A stretch of 64,000 nucleotides of DNA, taken from the NCBI RefSeq assembly GCF_000768695.1, contig NZ_AVPL01000008.1, positions 1 through 64,000 on the forward strand, given 5' to 3'. The first letter of the stretch is position 1. Each line of letters opens with the position of its first letter. Below the pieces are notes generated by a model. It was not told where the DNA came from, searched no databases, and saw only the letters and a list, made by a program, of their open reading frames with translations. Made by a program: the position numbers and the translations under genes. Source of the DNA: Knoellia aerolata DSM 18566. GTDB taxonomy: Bacteria; Actinomycetota; Actinomycetes; Actinomycetales; Dermatophilaceae. This document shows positions 1 to 7,422 of the stretch, in pieces.

Positions 1-15
1 GGGCGAGCGGGGGGC

Positions 16-330
16 TCAGCCCCAGCCGAGCGCCCGCAGACCGGCCGCCACCGCCGCGGCGCCGATGACGACGACGAGGAAGTTCGCCCGGAGCAGCAGG
101 AGCACGACCGCCGCCCCGACCGCGGCCAGCCGGGCGTCGACGTGGAGCGACCCGCCGTCGCCGCCGAAGGTCTGGATCGCCACCAGCCCCGCGAGCAGCG
201 CCACCGGCAGCAGCGCGAGCACCCGGCTGCGCCTGGGTCCGTCCACCCACGCGGCCGGCACGAGGTAGCCGGCGAGCTTCGTCGCGAACGAGAGCCCGGA
301 GGCGAGCAGCACGATCGTCCACGAGCTCAC
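16..330 (-). CDS. azlD: AzlD-type small subunit of branched-chain amino acid exporter
   Basis: Small membrane subunit of an AzlCD-type exporter; characterised relatives pump branched-chain amino acids or their analogues out of the cell. The 104-residue product is almost wholly hydrophobic, with about four probable membrane segments, and has the usual AzlD length. The GTG start overlaps the azlC stop by 4 bp (GTGA), so the two are translationally coupled. It is the last gene of a four-gene minus-strand cluster that begins with the hydratase-like gene at 2391. The family call rests on size, hydrophobicity and the adjacent AzlC; the transported substrate cannot be read from the sequence. Confidence 0.85.
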   Translation of the reverse strand: MSSWTIVLLASGLSFATKLAGYLVPAAWVDGPRRSRVLALLPVALLAGLVAIQTFGGDGGSLHVDARLAAVGAAVVLLLLRANFLVVVIGAAAVAAGLRALGWG

Positions 331-1076
331 GCGACGTCCTCCGGGTCGACCCGCTCGTGGCGGCCGCCGCCGGAGAGTCCGATGACGGCCGCGGCGAGCA
401 CGGTGAGGATGACCGGCACCCCCACCGGCAGCAGGGGTGAGGTGAGGAGCGCGATCGCGACGGCGAGCACCATCGTCGCGGCCGCGTCGCGGCTGCGCAG
501 GCGCGGCCACAGCAGCGCGGTGAAGGCCGCGGCGGCGGCGGCGTCCAGTCCCCACCGCTCCGGCTCGCCCAGCGCGTTGCCGACGTAGGCCCCGACGAGG
601 GTCATGAGGTTCCAGAGTGCGAAGACGGTCAGCCCGGTCGCCCAGAAGCCGAGCCGGCCGGCGTGCCGGTTCTCCTGGCCCACGGCGACGGCCGTCGACT
701 CGTCGATGGTGACGTGGGCGGCGAGGAGCCGACGCAGGCCGGCCACCCCGAGGATGCGCGAGGTCTGCAGGGCGTAGAGGCCGTTGCGCAGGCCCAGCAG
801 GGTGGACGTCGCGACCGCGGCCGGACCGGTGCCGCCCGCCCCGAGGATGCCCACGACCGCGAACTGCGACCCGCCGCTGAAGAGCAGCACGGACAGGGCG
901 ACGGTCTGCAGGATGCTCAGCCCCGACGCGACGCCGAGCGCGCCGAAGCTGATGCCGTAGGCACCGGTCGCCACGCCGACCGAGAGGGACTGTCGCAGAA
1001 CGGCTCTGCGCTGCTCGTCGGCCAGCGGTGCGTATGCCGCGTGCTCACCCTCGTGACCGGCGGCGGCCGCGCTCAC
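327..1076 (-). CDS. azlC: AzlC family permease, large subunit of amino acid exporter
   Basis: Large subunit of the AzlCD exporter. The 249-residue protein opens with a short hydrophilic stretch and then the family's conserved region (about residues 25-60, reading SLSVGVATGAYGISFGALG and then SGGSQFAVVG), followed by several further membrane segments. The start is the GTG at 1076: it overlaps the stop of the GNAT gene by 4 bp and gives the normal length, whereas extending the frame upstream would run it through the GNAT gene. It is coupled downstream to azlD by another 4-bp overlap. Members export leucine/isoleucine/valine analogues; substrate here is inferred only from family. Confidence 0.88.
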   Translation of the reverse strand: MSAAAAGHEGEHAAYAPLADEQRRAVLRQSLSVGVATGAYGISFGALGVASGLSILQTVALSVLLFSGGSQFAVVGILGAGGTGPAAVATSTLLGLRNGLYALQTSRILGVAGLRRLLAAHVTIDESTAVAVGQENRHAGRLGFWATGLTVFALWNLMTLVGAYVGNALGEPERWGLDAAAAAAFTALLWPRLRSRDAAATMVLAVAIALLTSPLLPVGVPVILTVLAAAVIGLSGGGRHERVDPEDVA

Positions 1077-1666
1077 CCCTCCTGCTCCGCGTCGTCGGGA
1101 GCGAGCGAGGCGACGAGGCGCACCTCCCGCAGGGTGTCGCCCTCGGGGGAGACCACCCGGTCGCGGTAGGCCCCGTCGGGCCCGAGCCCCGAGGCGACGA
1201 GGAAGGCCCGGGTGGCCTCGTCGTCGGCGAGGACCCAGATCGCGACGTCCTCGGCGCCGGCCCCGCGCAGGTGGTCGACGCACGCGTTGAGCAGCCGGGA
1301 GCCGTGACCGAGCCGCCGGCCACCGGGGTGCACGCCGATGGCGGTGACCTCTCCGCGCGCGGGACCGGCGTCCGGGTCCTGGCTCGGGCCGATGGCGGCG
1401 AAGCCGACGACCTGCTCGCCGGCGCGGGCCACGAGCAGCCGGTGGACGCCCTCCGGCGGGTGCTCCAGCGAGCTGCGCCACGCCTTCGCGAAGGACGGGG
1501 CGACGAACTGGGCGACGACGTCGTCGGGCACGCGGCCGGCATACGCCTGGGTCCAGACGGCCGCCTGCACCACCCCCACGGCGGGCGCGTCGGTCGGCAC
1601 GGCCGTGCGCACGCTCGCGTCGGCGGTCGGCCCGGCGGCGTGCGAGTGTCCCTCGTGCTCGCTCAT
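1073..1666 (-). CDS. GNAT family N-acetyltransferase
   Basis: Probable acetyl-CoA-dependent N-acetyltransferase of 197 residues. The acetyl-CoA binding motif (RRLGHG, about residues 117-122) sits in the expected place after a beta strand (VTAIGVHP). The first 12 residues are histidine-rich (MSEHEGHSHAAG), which could bind metal or be a linker. The ATG at 1666 overlaps the stop of the upstream hydratase-like gene by 4 bp, and the stop overlaps azlC by 4 bp, so this gene is firmly part of the azl operon. Position next to an exporter suggests modification of a small amine or amino-acid-like compound, but this is a guess; the substrate is unknown. Confidence 0.8.
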   Translation of the reverse strand: MSEHEGHSHAAGPTADASVRTAVPTDAPAVGVVQAAVWTQAYAGRVPDDVVAQFVAPSFAKAWRSSLEHPPEGVHRLLVARAGEQVVGFAAIGPSQDPDAGPARGEVTAIGVHPGGRRLGHGSRLLNACVDHLRGAGAEDVAIWVLADDEATRAFLVASGLGPDGAYRDRVVSPEGDTLREVRLVASLAPDDAEQEG

Positions 1667-2391
1667 CGGCCCAGGAACTCCGGCGTGCGGCGCTCGCGGA
1701 AGGCGGCGCGTCCCTCGGAGAGGTCGTCGCTCGACCACGCCGTGGCGAAGGCCGCCTCGTAGCGTGCGACCTCGGCGTGGTCGGCGCCGTGCGCCTCGAA
1801 GCCGAGCTTGGACCCGGCCTGGGTCAGGGGGGCGAGGTCGGCGGCGCGCGCTGCCAGCGCCACGGCGGCGTCGAGGTCCCCGCGCTCCTGCGCGAAGCCC
1901 AGCCGCCACGCGTCGTCCGCCGTGAGCACCGCGCCGGTCAGCACCATGTGCCGGGCCGCACCCTCGCCCCAGAACCGGCTCACCCGCTCGAGCGTCCAGT
2001 GGTCGACCATGAGGCCGAGCCTGGCGACCGGGACCGCGAACCGCGCGTCGTCGGCGACGACCCGGAGGTCGCACGCCACGGCGAGCTGCATCCCGAGCCC
2101 CATGCACGACCCCGAGATCGCCGCGACCGTGGTGACCGGCGCCGCGGACAGGCGGGCGAGGACCTCGGCGAGCCGGTCGGTGAACCCGACGTCCTCGAGC
2201 TCGGTGAGGTCGGCGCCGGCGCAGAAGTGGCCACCGTTCCCGGTGACGACGACGGCCCGCGAGTCGCCGACGGCGCGTTCGACGGCCGTGTCGAGCTCGT
2301 CGAGGGCGTCGTGGTTCAGGGCGTTGCGTCGTTCCGGTCGGTCGAGGGTGATGACCGTGACCCGGTCCGTGCTGCGTGAGTGAATCGCCAC
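1663..2391 (-). CDS. Enoyl-CoA hydratase/isomerase (crotonase) family protein lacking both canonical glutamates
   Basis: Crotonase-fold protein of 242 residues. The oxyanion-hole segments are present (HFCAGADL about 55-62 and SGSCMGLG about 93-100), so it probably binds an acyl-CoA. The two glutamates that perform hydration in classical enoyl-CoA hydratases are not conserved: the positions aligning with Glu144 and Glu164 of rat crotonase appear to be Gln102 (GMQLAVACD) and Val122 (FAVPVARLG). It may therefore be an isomerase, hydrolase or other crotonase-fold enzyme. The GTG start at 2391 lies 7 bp after a TAGGCT -10 box, as expected for a leaderless message. First gene of the hydratase-GNAT-azlC-azlD operon. 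Confidence 0.82.
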   Translation of the reverse strand: MAIHSRSTDRVTVITLDRPERRNALNHDALDELDTAVERAVGDSRAVVVTGNGGHFCAGADLTELEDVGFTDRLAEVLARLSAAPVTTVAAISGSCMGLGMQLAVACDLRVVADDARFAVPVARLGLMVDHWTLERVSRFWGEGAARHMVLTGAVLTADDAWRLGFAQERGDLDAAVALAARAADLAPLTQAGSKLGFEAHGADHAEVARYEAAFATAWSSDDLSEGRAAFRERRTPEFLGR

Positions 2392-2398
2392 GCGGTCG

Positions 2399-2404
2399 AG
2401 CCTA
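2399..2404 (-). promoter_or_regulatory. -10 box (TAGGCT) of the hydratase-GNAT-azlCD operon
   Basis: TAGGCT on the minus strand ends 7 bp before the GTG at 2391, placing the probable transcription start at or next to the start codon. No convincing -35 box was seen. Confidence 0.5.
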
Positions 2405-2432
2405 ACCGGACGGCGTTTGTGAGGATGGGGCC

Positions 2433-3242
2433 GTGTCCCTGCTCCGCCGGCCCTCGAAGCCGCACCCGCTCTTCCGCCCCCTCGTCGTCGCCGAGGTGGA
2501 CCCGGTTGCCGAGCACGCCGTGTCGATCGGGTTCGACGTCGGCACCATGCCCGTCTTCGTCGACTACCGGGCCGGGCAGTACGTGACCCTGCGCGCCCTC
2601 GTCGGTGGGGAGGACGTCCGCCAGTCCTACTCGATCTGGGTGCCGCCGAGCCGCGCCCGCAGCGAGGGCGTCATCCGGATCGCGGCTGCCGCCGTGCAGG
2701 GCGGGCGGATGTCCCCGTGGCTGGCCACCGAGGTCGAGGTCGGCGAGATCATGGGGGTCCTGCCGCCGCTGGGGGAGTTCGTGCTCGACGAGGTCGACGG
2801 GCCGCGCCACCACGTCGGAGTCGTCGGCGGCTCGGGCATCACGCCCGTCCTCGCGATCGCCGCCGCGGCCCTCGAGCAGCACCCCGAGTCCACGGTGGAC
2901 CTCATCGTCGCCAACCGCACGCGGGACTCGACCGTCCTGGGCCGCGAGCTCGACCTGCTGGAGGCCGTCTCCGACGGTCGGCTCCGCGTCGAGCACGTCC
3001 TCAGCCGGGAGCGGGTGCCCGGGGTGCGCCGGGGCCGGATCGACGCCCTGGTCATCCGCGACGTGCTCGACGACGTCGGCGGCATCGAGGGCGTCGACGA
3101 CTGGTGGCTGTGCGGGCCCGAGGGCCTCATCGCCGACGTCGAGTCGTGGCTCGGCGGGCAGGGCATCGCCGCGGGACGCATCCACCGCGAGCGGTTCACC
3201 TCCACCGGGCCGGTCGACCCGCTCAAGGCTCAGCGCTCGTAG
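2433..3242 (+). CDS. FAD/NAD(P)-binding ferredoxin reductase-type oxidoreductase without 2Fe-2S domain
   Basis: Flavin reductase of the ferredoxin-NADP reductase superfamily, 269 residues. An FAD-binding barrel comes first, with the R-x-Y-S motif (RQSYS, about 63-67); an NAD(P)-binding lobe follows with GGSGITP (about 132-138) and WWLCGPEG near residue 233. The core resembles PaaE and related reductases, but PaaE carries a C-terminal plant-type 2Fe-2S domain of about 90 residues with four cysteines, and this protein stops just after the nucleotide lobe. It would need a separate electron acceptor. The GTG start follows a GAGGAT -10-like box by 6 bp. Its last 13 bp overlap the end of dfrA on the other strand. 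Confidence 0.8.
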   Translation: MSLLRRPSKPHPLFRPLVVAEVDPVAEHAVSIGFDVGTMPVFVDYRAGQYVTLRALVGGEDVRQSYSIWVPPSRARSEGVIRIAAAAVQGGRMSPWLATEVEVGEIMGVLPPLGEFVLDEVDGPRHHVGVVGGSGITPVLAIAAAALEQHPESTVDLIVANRTRDSTVLGRELDLLEAVSDGRLRVEHVLSRERVPGVRRGRIDALVIRDVLDDVGGIEGVDDWWLCGPEGLIADVESWLGGQGIAAGRIHRERFTSTGPVDPLKAQRS

Positions 3243-3694
3243 GTCACCCACGCGAAGCCGTCGCGCTCCACGCGCGCGGTCTCGCGCCACTGGGTCGGGT
3301 CGATCTCGGGGAAGCGCACGTCGCCCTCGGGCTCCTGGTCGACCTCGGTGATGAGCAGGCGGTGCGCGAAGGGCATCGCCTGCCGGTAGACCTCTCCGCC
3401 ACCGGCGACGAAGACCTCACCCACGGGACCCGCGAGCCCGAGAGCGTCGTCGAGCGAGTGGACGGTCTCGACGTCGGGGTGGTGCCAGTCCGGCTGGCGG
3501 GTGATGACGATGGTGCGCCGCCCCGGCAGGACCCGCCCGATCGAGTCGAACGTCCTGCGCCCCATGATCATCGCGTGGCCCATCGTCGTCCGCTTGAAGA
3601 AGGCGAAGTCCTCGGGCAGGTGCCATGGCATGTCGTTGTCGGCACCGATGACGCCGTTGCGTCCCACCGCCGCGATGAGTGTCACCTGGGTCAT
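3230..3694 (-). CDS. dfrA: Dihydrofolate reductase
   Basis: Reduces dihydrofolate to tetrahydrofolate with NADPH; essential when ThyA consumes methylene-tetrahydrofolate. The 154-residue product has the normal single-domain length. Visible motifs: GVIGADNDMPWHLPED near residues 14-29, holding the substrate loop and the acidic active-site residue, GRRTFDSIGR after the first helix, and VAGGGEVY for the cofactor. The ATG at 3694 lies 7 bp after a TACAGT -10 box, so it has its own leaderless promoter although it follows thyA on the same strand. The metabolic pairing with thyA supports the call. Confidence 0.95.
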   Translation of the reverse strand: MTQVTLIAAVGRNGVIGADNDMPWHLPEDFAFFKRTTMGHAMIMGRRTFDSIGRVLPGRRTIVITRQPDWHHPDVETVHSLDDALGLAGPVGEVFVAGGGEVYRQAMPFAHRLLITEVDQEPEGDVRFPEIDPTQWRETARVERDGFAWVTYER

Positions 3695-3701
3695 GCCGTT
3701 C

Positions 3702-3707
3702 ACTGTA
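3702..3707 (-). promoter_or_regulatory. -10 box (TACAGT) of dfrA
   Basis: TACAGT on the minus strand, 7 bp before the dfrA ATG. It suggests dfrA can be transcribed without thyA. Confidence 0.5.
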
Positions 3708-3727
3708 GGACCCACCGACACCCGTCG

Positions 3728-3793
3728 GCAGGCCGTCCGCGCACGGCGGGCGCGGGTCCCACGCTCTGCGTGGGCCGGCCTACGGACGCCTGC
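3728..3793. terminator. Nested hairpin between thyA and dfrA, probable thyA terminator or attenuator
   Basis: Outer arms GCAGGCCGTCCG (3728-3739) and CGGACGCCTGC (3783-3793) pair with one bulge. Inside lies a smaller hairpin, CCCACGC-TCT-GCGTGGG (3758-3774). The structure begins 2 bp past the thyA stop and ends before the dfrA promoter, so it likely stops thyA transcripts. It has no T tract. Confidence 0.45.
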
Positions 3794-3795
3794 GG

Positions 3796-4587
3796 TCAGA
3801 CCGCGATGGGCGCCTTGATCGGCGGGTGAGGGTCGTAGCCGACGAGCTCGAAGTCGTCGAGGTCGTAGGCGTCGATGCTCTCCTTGCGCGCGATGGTCAT
3901 CGTCGGGAGGGCGCGCGGCTCCCGGGTGAGCTGGAGGCGGGCCTGCTCGAGGTGGTTGGAGTAGAGGTGGGCGTCGCCGAGGGTGTGCACGAACTCGCCC
4001 GGCTCGAGGTCGGTGAGCTGGGCCACCATCATCGTGAGCAGCGCGTAGGAGGCGATGTTGAACGGCACGCCGAGGAAGACGTCGGCCGAGCGCTGGTAGA
4101 GCTGGCACGACAGGCGGCCATCGGCCACGTAGAACTGGAACAGGGCGTGGCACGGGGGCAGCGCCATGTCGTCGACGTCGGCGACGTTCCAGGCGCTGAC
4201 GATGTGACGGCGGCTGTCGGGGTTGGTGCGGATCGACTGGATGACCTTGGCCACCTGGTCGACCTCGCGACCGTCGGGGGTGGGCCACGAGCGCCACTGG
4301 TGGCCGTAGACGGGGCCGAGGTCGCCGAGCTCGTCGGCCCACTCGTCCCAGATCGAGATGCCGCGCTCCTGCAGCCAGCGCACGTTGGTGTCGCCGCGCA
4401 GGAACCACAGCAGCTCGCCGATGATCGAGCGCAGGTGCAGCTTCTTCGTCGTCACCACGGGGAACCCCTCGGCGAGGTCGAACCGCATCTGGTGGCCGAA
4501 GACCGAGAGGGTGCCGGTGCCCGTCCGGTCGGACTTCTCGACACCCTCGTCGAGGATGCGGTCGAGCAGGTCGAGGTACTGGCGCAT
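3796..4587 (-). CDS. thyA: Thymidylate synthase
   Basis: Methylates dUMP to dTMP using methylene-tetrahydrofolate, yielding dihydrofolate for DfrA. The 263-residue product has the standard length. The catalytic cysteine lies in PPCHALFQ (Cys146); other signatures are [12 protein letters not shown] near 20-31, ISIWDEWA near 77-84, [18 protein letters not shown], and a C-terminus ending in IAV that closes the active site. The chosen ATG at 4587 (MRQYLDLL) lies 7 bp after a TACGCT -10 box; an in-frame ATG 11 codons upstream would give an unusual extension lying across that promoter. Divergent from dapA. Confidence 0.96.
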   Translation of the reverse strand: MRQYLDLLDRILDEGVEKSDRTGTGTLSVFGHQMRFDLAEGFPVVTTKKLHLRSIIGELLWFLRGDTNVRWLQERGISIWDEWADELGDLGPVYGHQWRSWPTPDGREVDQVAKVIQSIRTNPDSRRHIVSAWNVADVDDMALPPCHALFQFYVADGRLSCQLYQRSADVFLGVPFNIASYALLTMMVAQLTDLEPGEFVHTLGDAHLYSNHLEQARLQLTREPRALPTMTIARKESIDAYDLDDFELVGYDPHPPIKAPIAV

Positions 4588-4594
4588 GGGCCAG

Positions 4595-4600
4595 AGCGTA
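4595..4600 (-). promoter_or_regulatory. -10 box (TACGCT) of thyA
   Basis: TACGCT on the minus strand, 7 bp before the thyA ATG. It decides the start in favour of 4587. Confidence 0.55.
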
Positions 4601-4624
4601 GCCCCGCCCTCGGACGGCACCCAC

Positions 4625-4630
4625 TACCCT
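4625..4630 (+). promoter_or_regulatory. -10 box (TACCCT) of dapA-rnj
   Basis: TACCCT lies 7 bp before the dapA ATG and is back to back with the thyA promoter within about 35 bp. Confidence 0.55.
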
Positions 4631-4637
4631 GAGCCGC

Positions 4638-5525
4638 ATGACGACGAACCCCTTCGGCCGGGTCATCACGGCCATGGTCACCCCCATGCATCCCGACGGA
4701 TCGGTCGACGAGGTGGGGGTGCGTGCGGTCGTCGAGCACCTCGTCGCGACCGGTCACGACGGGATCGTCGTCAACGGCACGACCGGCGAGTCGGCGACGC
4801 TCACCGACGACGAGAGCATCGACGTCGTGCGGATGGCGGTCGAGACCGCCGGGGACCGGGCTGCCGTCACCGCCGGGGTCGGGTCCAACGCGACCGCGCA
4901 CAGCATCGAGATGGCGGCCCGTGCGGCCGAGGTCGGCGCCCACGCACTGCTGCTCGTCTCGCCGTACTACAACAAGCCGACCCAGGCCGGCCTGCTCGCG
5001 CACTGCCGGGCCGTCGCCGACTCGACCGAGCTGCCGGTCATGCTCTACGACATCCCCGGGCGGACCGCTACGCCGTTCGCGACGGAGACGCTCATCGCCC
5101 TCGCCGAGCACCCCCGGATCCTCGCCGTCAAGGACGCCAAGGCCGACCTCTGGGCCTCGTCGCACGTCATGGCCTCGACCGACCTGCTCTGGTTCAGCGG
5201 CGACGACGTCCTCAGCCTCGCCCACCTCGCCCAGGGTGCGGTGGGAGTGGTCTCGGTCGTCGGTCACGTCGCCGGCAGGGAGTATGCCGCGATGCTGGCT
5301 GCGACGAACCGGGGTGACTTCGCGTCCGCACGGGAGATCCACCACCGGCTCATCCCCGCGGTCGACGCGATCATGACCCAGTCGCAGGGCGCGATCATGG
5401 CCAAGGCGGCCCTCGTCGAGCTCGGCGTCATCGAGTCGGCGTTCGTGCGGCTTCCCCTCGTCGAGTCGCCCCCGGAGCACCTCGACGTCCTGCGTCACGG
5501 CCTCGTGGAAGCAGGGCTGCGGTGA
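4638..5525 (+). CDS. dapA: 4-hydroxy-tetrahydrodipicolinate synthase
   Basis: Condenses pyruvate with aspartate semialdehyde, the first committed step to diaminopimelate and lysine. The 295-residue TIM-barrel protein shows the Schiff-base lysine (AVKDAK, Lys165), the catalytic tyrosine (LYDIPGRT, Tyr137) and the pyruvate-binding NGTTGES loop (about 46-52), all at normal spacing. Its stop overlaps the GTG of rnj by 4 bp; the dapA-RNase J pair is a common actinobacterial arrangement. dapF, a later step of the same pathway, is also in this window at 36.3 kb. Confidence 0.96.
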   Translation: MTTNPFGRVITAMVTPMHPDGSVDEVGVRAVVEHLVATGHDGIVVNGTTGESATLTDDESIDVVRMAVETAGDRAAVTAGVGSNATAHSIEMAARAAEVGAHALLLVSPYYNKPTQAGLLAHCRAVADSTELPVMLYDIPGRTATPFATETLIALAEHPRILAVKDAKADLWASSHVMASTDLLWFSGDDVLSLAHLAQGAVGVVSVVGHVAGREYAAMLAATNRGDFASAREIHHRLIPAVDAIMTQSQGAIMAKAALVELGVIESAFVRLPLVESPPEHLDVLRHGLVEAGLR

Positions 5526-7207
5526 GCCACCCGCACCCCGAGCTCACCCTGCCGCCGGCCCTCGTGGACGGCGGCGTCCGTGTCGTCGCCCTCGGTGGCC
5601 TGGGCGAGGTCGGCCGCAACATGGCCGTCATCGAGCACCGGGGTCAGCTGCTCGTCATCGACTGCGGCGTCCTCTTCCCCGACGACCACCACCCGGGCAT
5701 CGACCTCATCCTCCCGGACTTCAGCCACATCGCCGACCGGCTCGACGACATCCAGGCGATCGTCCTCACCCACGGCCACGAGGACCACATCGGGGCCGTC
5801 CCGTTCCTGCTGCGCCTCAAGCCGGACCTCCCCCTCGTGGGCTCGCAGCTGACCCTGGCCCTCATCGAGGCCAAGCTCAAGGAGCACCGGATCACGCCCC
5901 TCACGCTCAGCGTGAAGGAGGGCGACCGCGAGACGTTCGGCCAGTTCGACTGCGAGTTCGTCGCCGTCAACCACTCCATCCCCGACGCCCTCGCGGTGTT
6001 CGTGCGCACGTCCGGCGGGACGATCCTGCACACCGGCGACTTCAAGATGGACCAGCTGCCGCTCGACGGCCGGCTCACCGACCTGCGCGCCTTCGCGCGC
6101 CTCGGCGAGGAGGGCGTCGACCTCTTCATGACCGACTCGACCAACGCCGAGGTGCCGGGGTTCACCACCCCCGAGAAGGACATCGCCCCCGCCATCGACC
6201 GGGTGTTCCGCCACGCGCGCCGCCGGATCATCGTCGCGTGCTTCTCCTCGCACGTGCACCGCGTGCAGCAGGTCCTCGACGCCGCCGAGAAGTCCGGCCG
6301 CAAGGTCGCGATGGTCGGCCGCTCGATGGTCCGCAACATGGGGATCGCCGCCGACCTCGGCTACCTCAAGGTGCCGGACGGCATCCTCGTCGACTTCAAG
6401 CGGCTCGGGGACCTGCCGGACGACAGGGTCACGCTCATCTGCACCGGCTCCCAGGGCGAGCCCATGGCGGCACTGTCGCGCATGGCCAACCGCGACCACC
6501 AGATCGAGGTGGGGGAGGGCGACACCGTCCTCCTCGCGTCCTCGCTCATCCCGGGCAACGAGAACGCCGTCCACCGCGTCATCAACGGGCTCATGCGCCT
6601 CGGCGCCGACGTCGTCCACAAGGGCAACGCCCGCGTCCACGTCTCCGGCCACGCCAGCGCAGGCGAGCTCCTCTACTGCTACAACATCGTCAAGCCGCGC
6701 AACGTCATGCCGGTGCACGGCGAGTGGCGGCACCTGAGGGCCAACGCCGACCTCGCGCTCGCGACGGGCGTCGACCCCAGGGGTGTCGTCGTCGTCGAGG
6801 ACGGCGTCGTCGTCGACCTCGTCGACGGCCGCGTCCGCGTCGCGGGGGCGGTGCCCTGCGGCTACGTCTACGTCGACGGGTCCTCGGTGGGGGAGGCCGA
6901 CGAGGGCCTCCTCAAGGACCGCCGGATCCTGCGCGACGAGGGCTTCATCTCGGTCATCGTCGTCATGGACTCCTCGAGCGGCAAGATCGTCGCCGGACCG
7001 GAGATCACCGCCCGCGGCTTCGTCGAGGGCGACGTGGCCTTCGACGACGTCATGCCGCGCCTGGTCGCGGCGCTGGACGACGCGACGGCCCACGGGGTCG
7101 TCGACAGCTACCAGCTCGAGCAGGTCATGCGGCGCGCCATCGGCGGGTGGGTCGGACGCAAGATCCGTCGCCGCCCGATGATCATCCCCGTCGTCATCGA
7201 AGCGTGA
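5522..7207 (+). CDS. rnj: Ribonuclease J
   Basis: Metallo-beta-lactamase/beta-CASP nuclease that combines 5'-3' exonuclease and endonuclease activity in RNA turnover and rRNA processing. The 561-residue product has the family length. The zinc-binding HGHEDH motif is at about 84-89; further ligands lie in HTGDFK and around NAEVPG. The beta-CASP region includes GRSMVRNM, SGHAS and PVHGEWRH. The GTG start at 5522 is coupled to dapA by a 4-bp overlap. A strong inverted-repeat cluster follows its stop and may end its transcript. Confidence 0.95.
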   Translation: MSHPHPELTLPPALVDGGVRVVALGGLGEVGRNMAVIEHRGQLLVIDCGVLFPDDHHPGIDLILPDFSHIADRLDDIQAIVLTHGHEDHIGAVPFLLRLKPDLPLVGSQLTLALIEAKLKEHRITPLTLSVKEGDRETFGQFDCEFVAVNHSIPDALAVFVRTSGGTILHTGDFKMDQLPLDGRLTDLRAFARLGEEGVDLFMTDSTNAEVPGFTTPEKDIAPAIDRVFRHARRRIIVACFSSHVHRVQQVLDAAEKSGRKVAMVGRSMVRNMGIAADLGYLKVPDGILVDFKRLGDLPDDRVTLICTGSQGEPMAALSRMANRDHQIEVGEGDTVLLASSLIPGNENAVHRVINGLMRLGADVVHKGNARVHVSGHASAGELLYCYNIVKPRNVMPVHGEWRHLRANADLALATGVDPRGVVVVEDGVVVDLVDGRVRVAGAVPCGYVYVDGSSVGEADEGLLKDRRILRDEGFISVIVVMDSSSGKIVAGPEITARGFVEGDVAFDDVMPRLVAALDDATAHGVVDSYQLEQVMRRAIGGWVGRKIRRRPMIIPVVIEA

Positions 7208-7212
7208 CTCTC

Positions 7213-7370
7213 GCCTCTTGACCGACTGATTGCGCATTCCGACCGGCTCGCTGGAGCTCGCCCGCCTCTTGACCGACTGATTGCGCATTCCGCCCGGCTC
7301 GCTGGAGCTCGCCGGGCGGAATGCGCAATCAGTCGGTGGGGTCGCCGGGCGGAATGCGCAATCAGTCGGT
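7213..7370. repeat. Cluster of two direct and two inverted copies of a ~21-bp repeat
   Basis: Copies in one orientation at 7221-7241 and 7272-7292 start ACCGACTGAT; copies in the other at 7317-7337 and 7350-7370 end ATCAGTCGGT. The second and third form perfect 27-bp arms (7272-7298 and 7311-7337) with a 12-bp loop. The first two copies lie in a tandem duplication of about 51 bp, the last two in one of 33 bp. It fills the gap between rnj and ftsK and may terminate rnj. Confidence 0.9.
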
Positions 7371-7409
7371 GGGGCGCGTGTGACGCGTGTGTCCAGGGTG
7401 ACTTTCGCC

Positions 7410-7415
7410 TAGGGT
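7410..7415 (+). promoter_or_regulatory. -10 box (TAGGGT) of ftsK
   Basis: TAGGGT lies 7 bp before the ATG at 7423, favouring that ATG over the in-frame GTG at 7414, which overlaps the box. Confidence 0.5.
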
Positions 7416-7422
7416 GCGGAGC

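Noticed and set aside
5495-7288. Long open frames antisense to rnj, ftsK, lhr, lepA and others
   Set aside because: They arise from high third-position GC and are rich in Arg/Pro/Ala or Asp/Glu/Val without recognisable domains; the opposite strand holds well-conserved genes.
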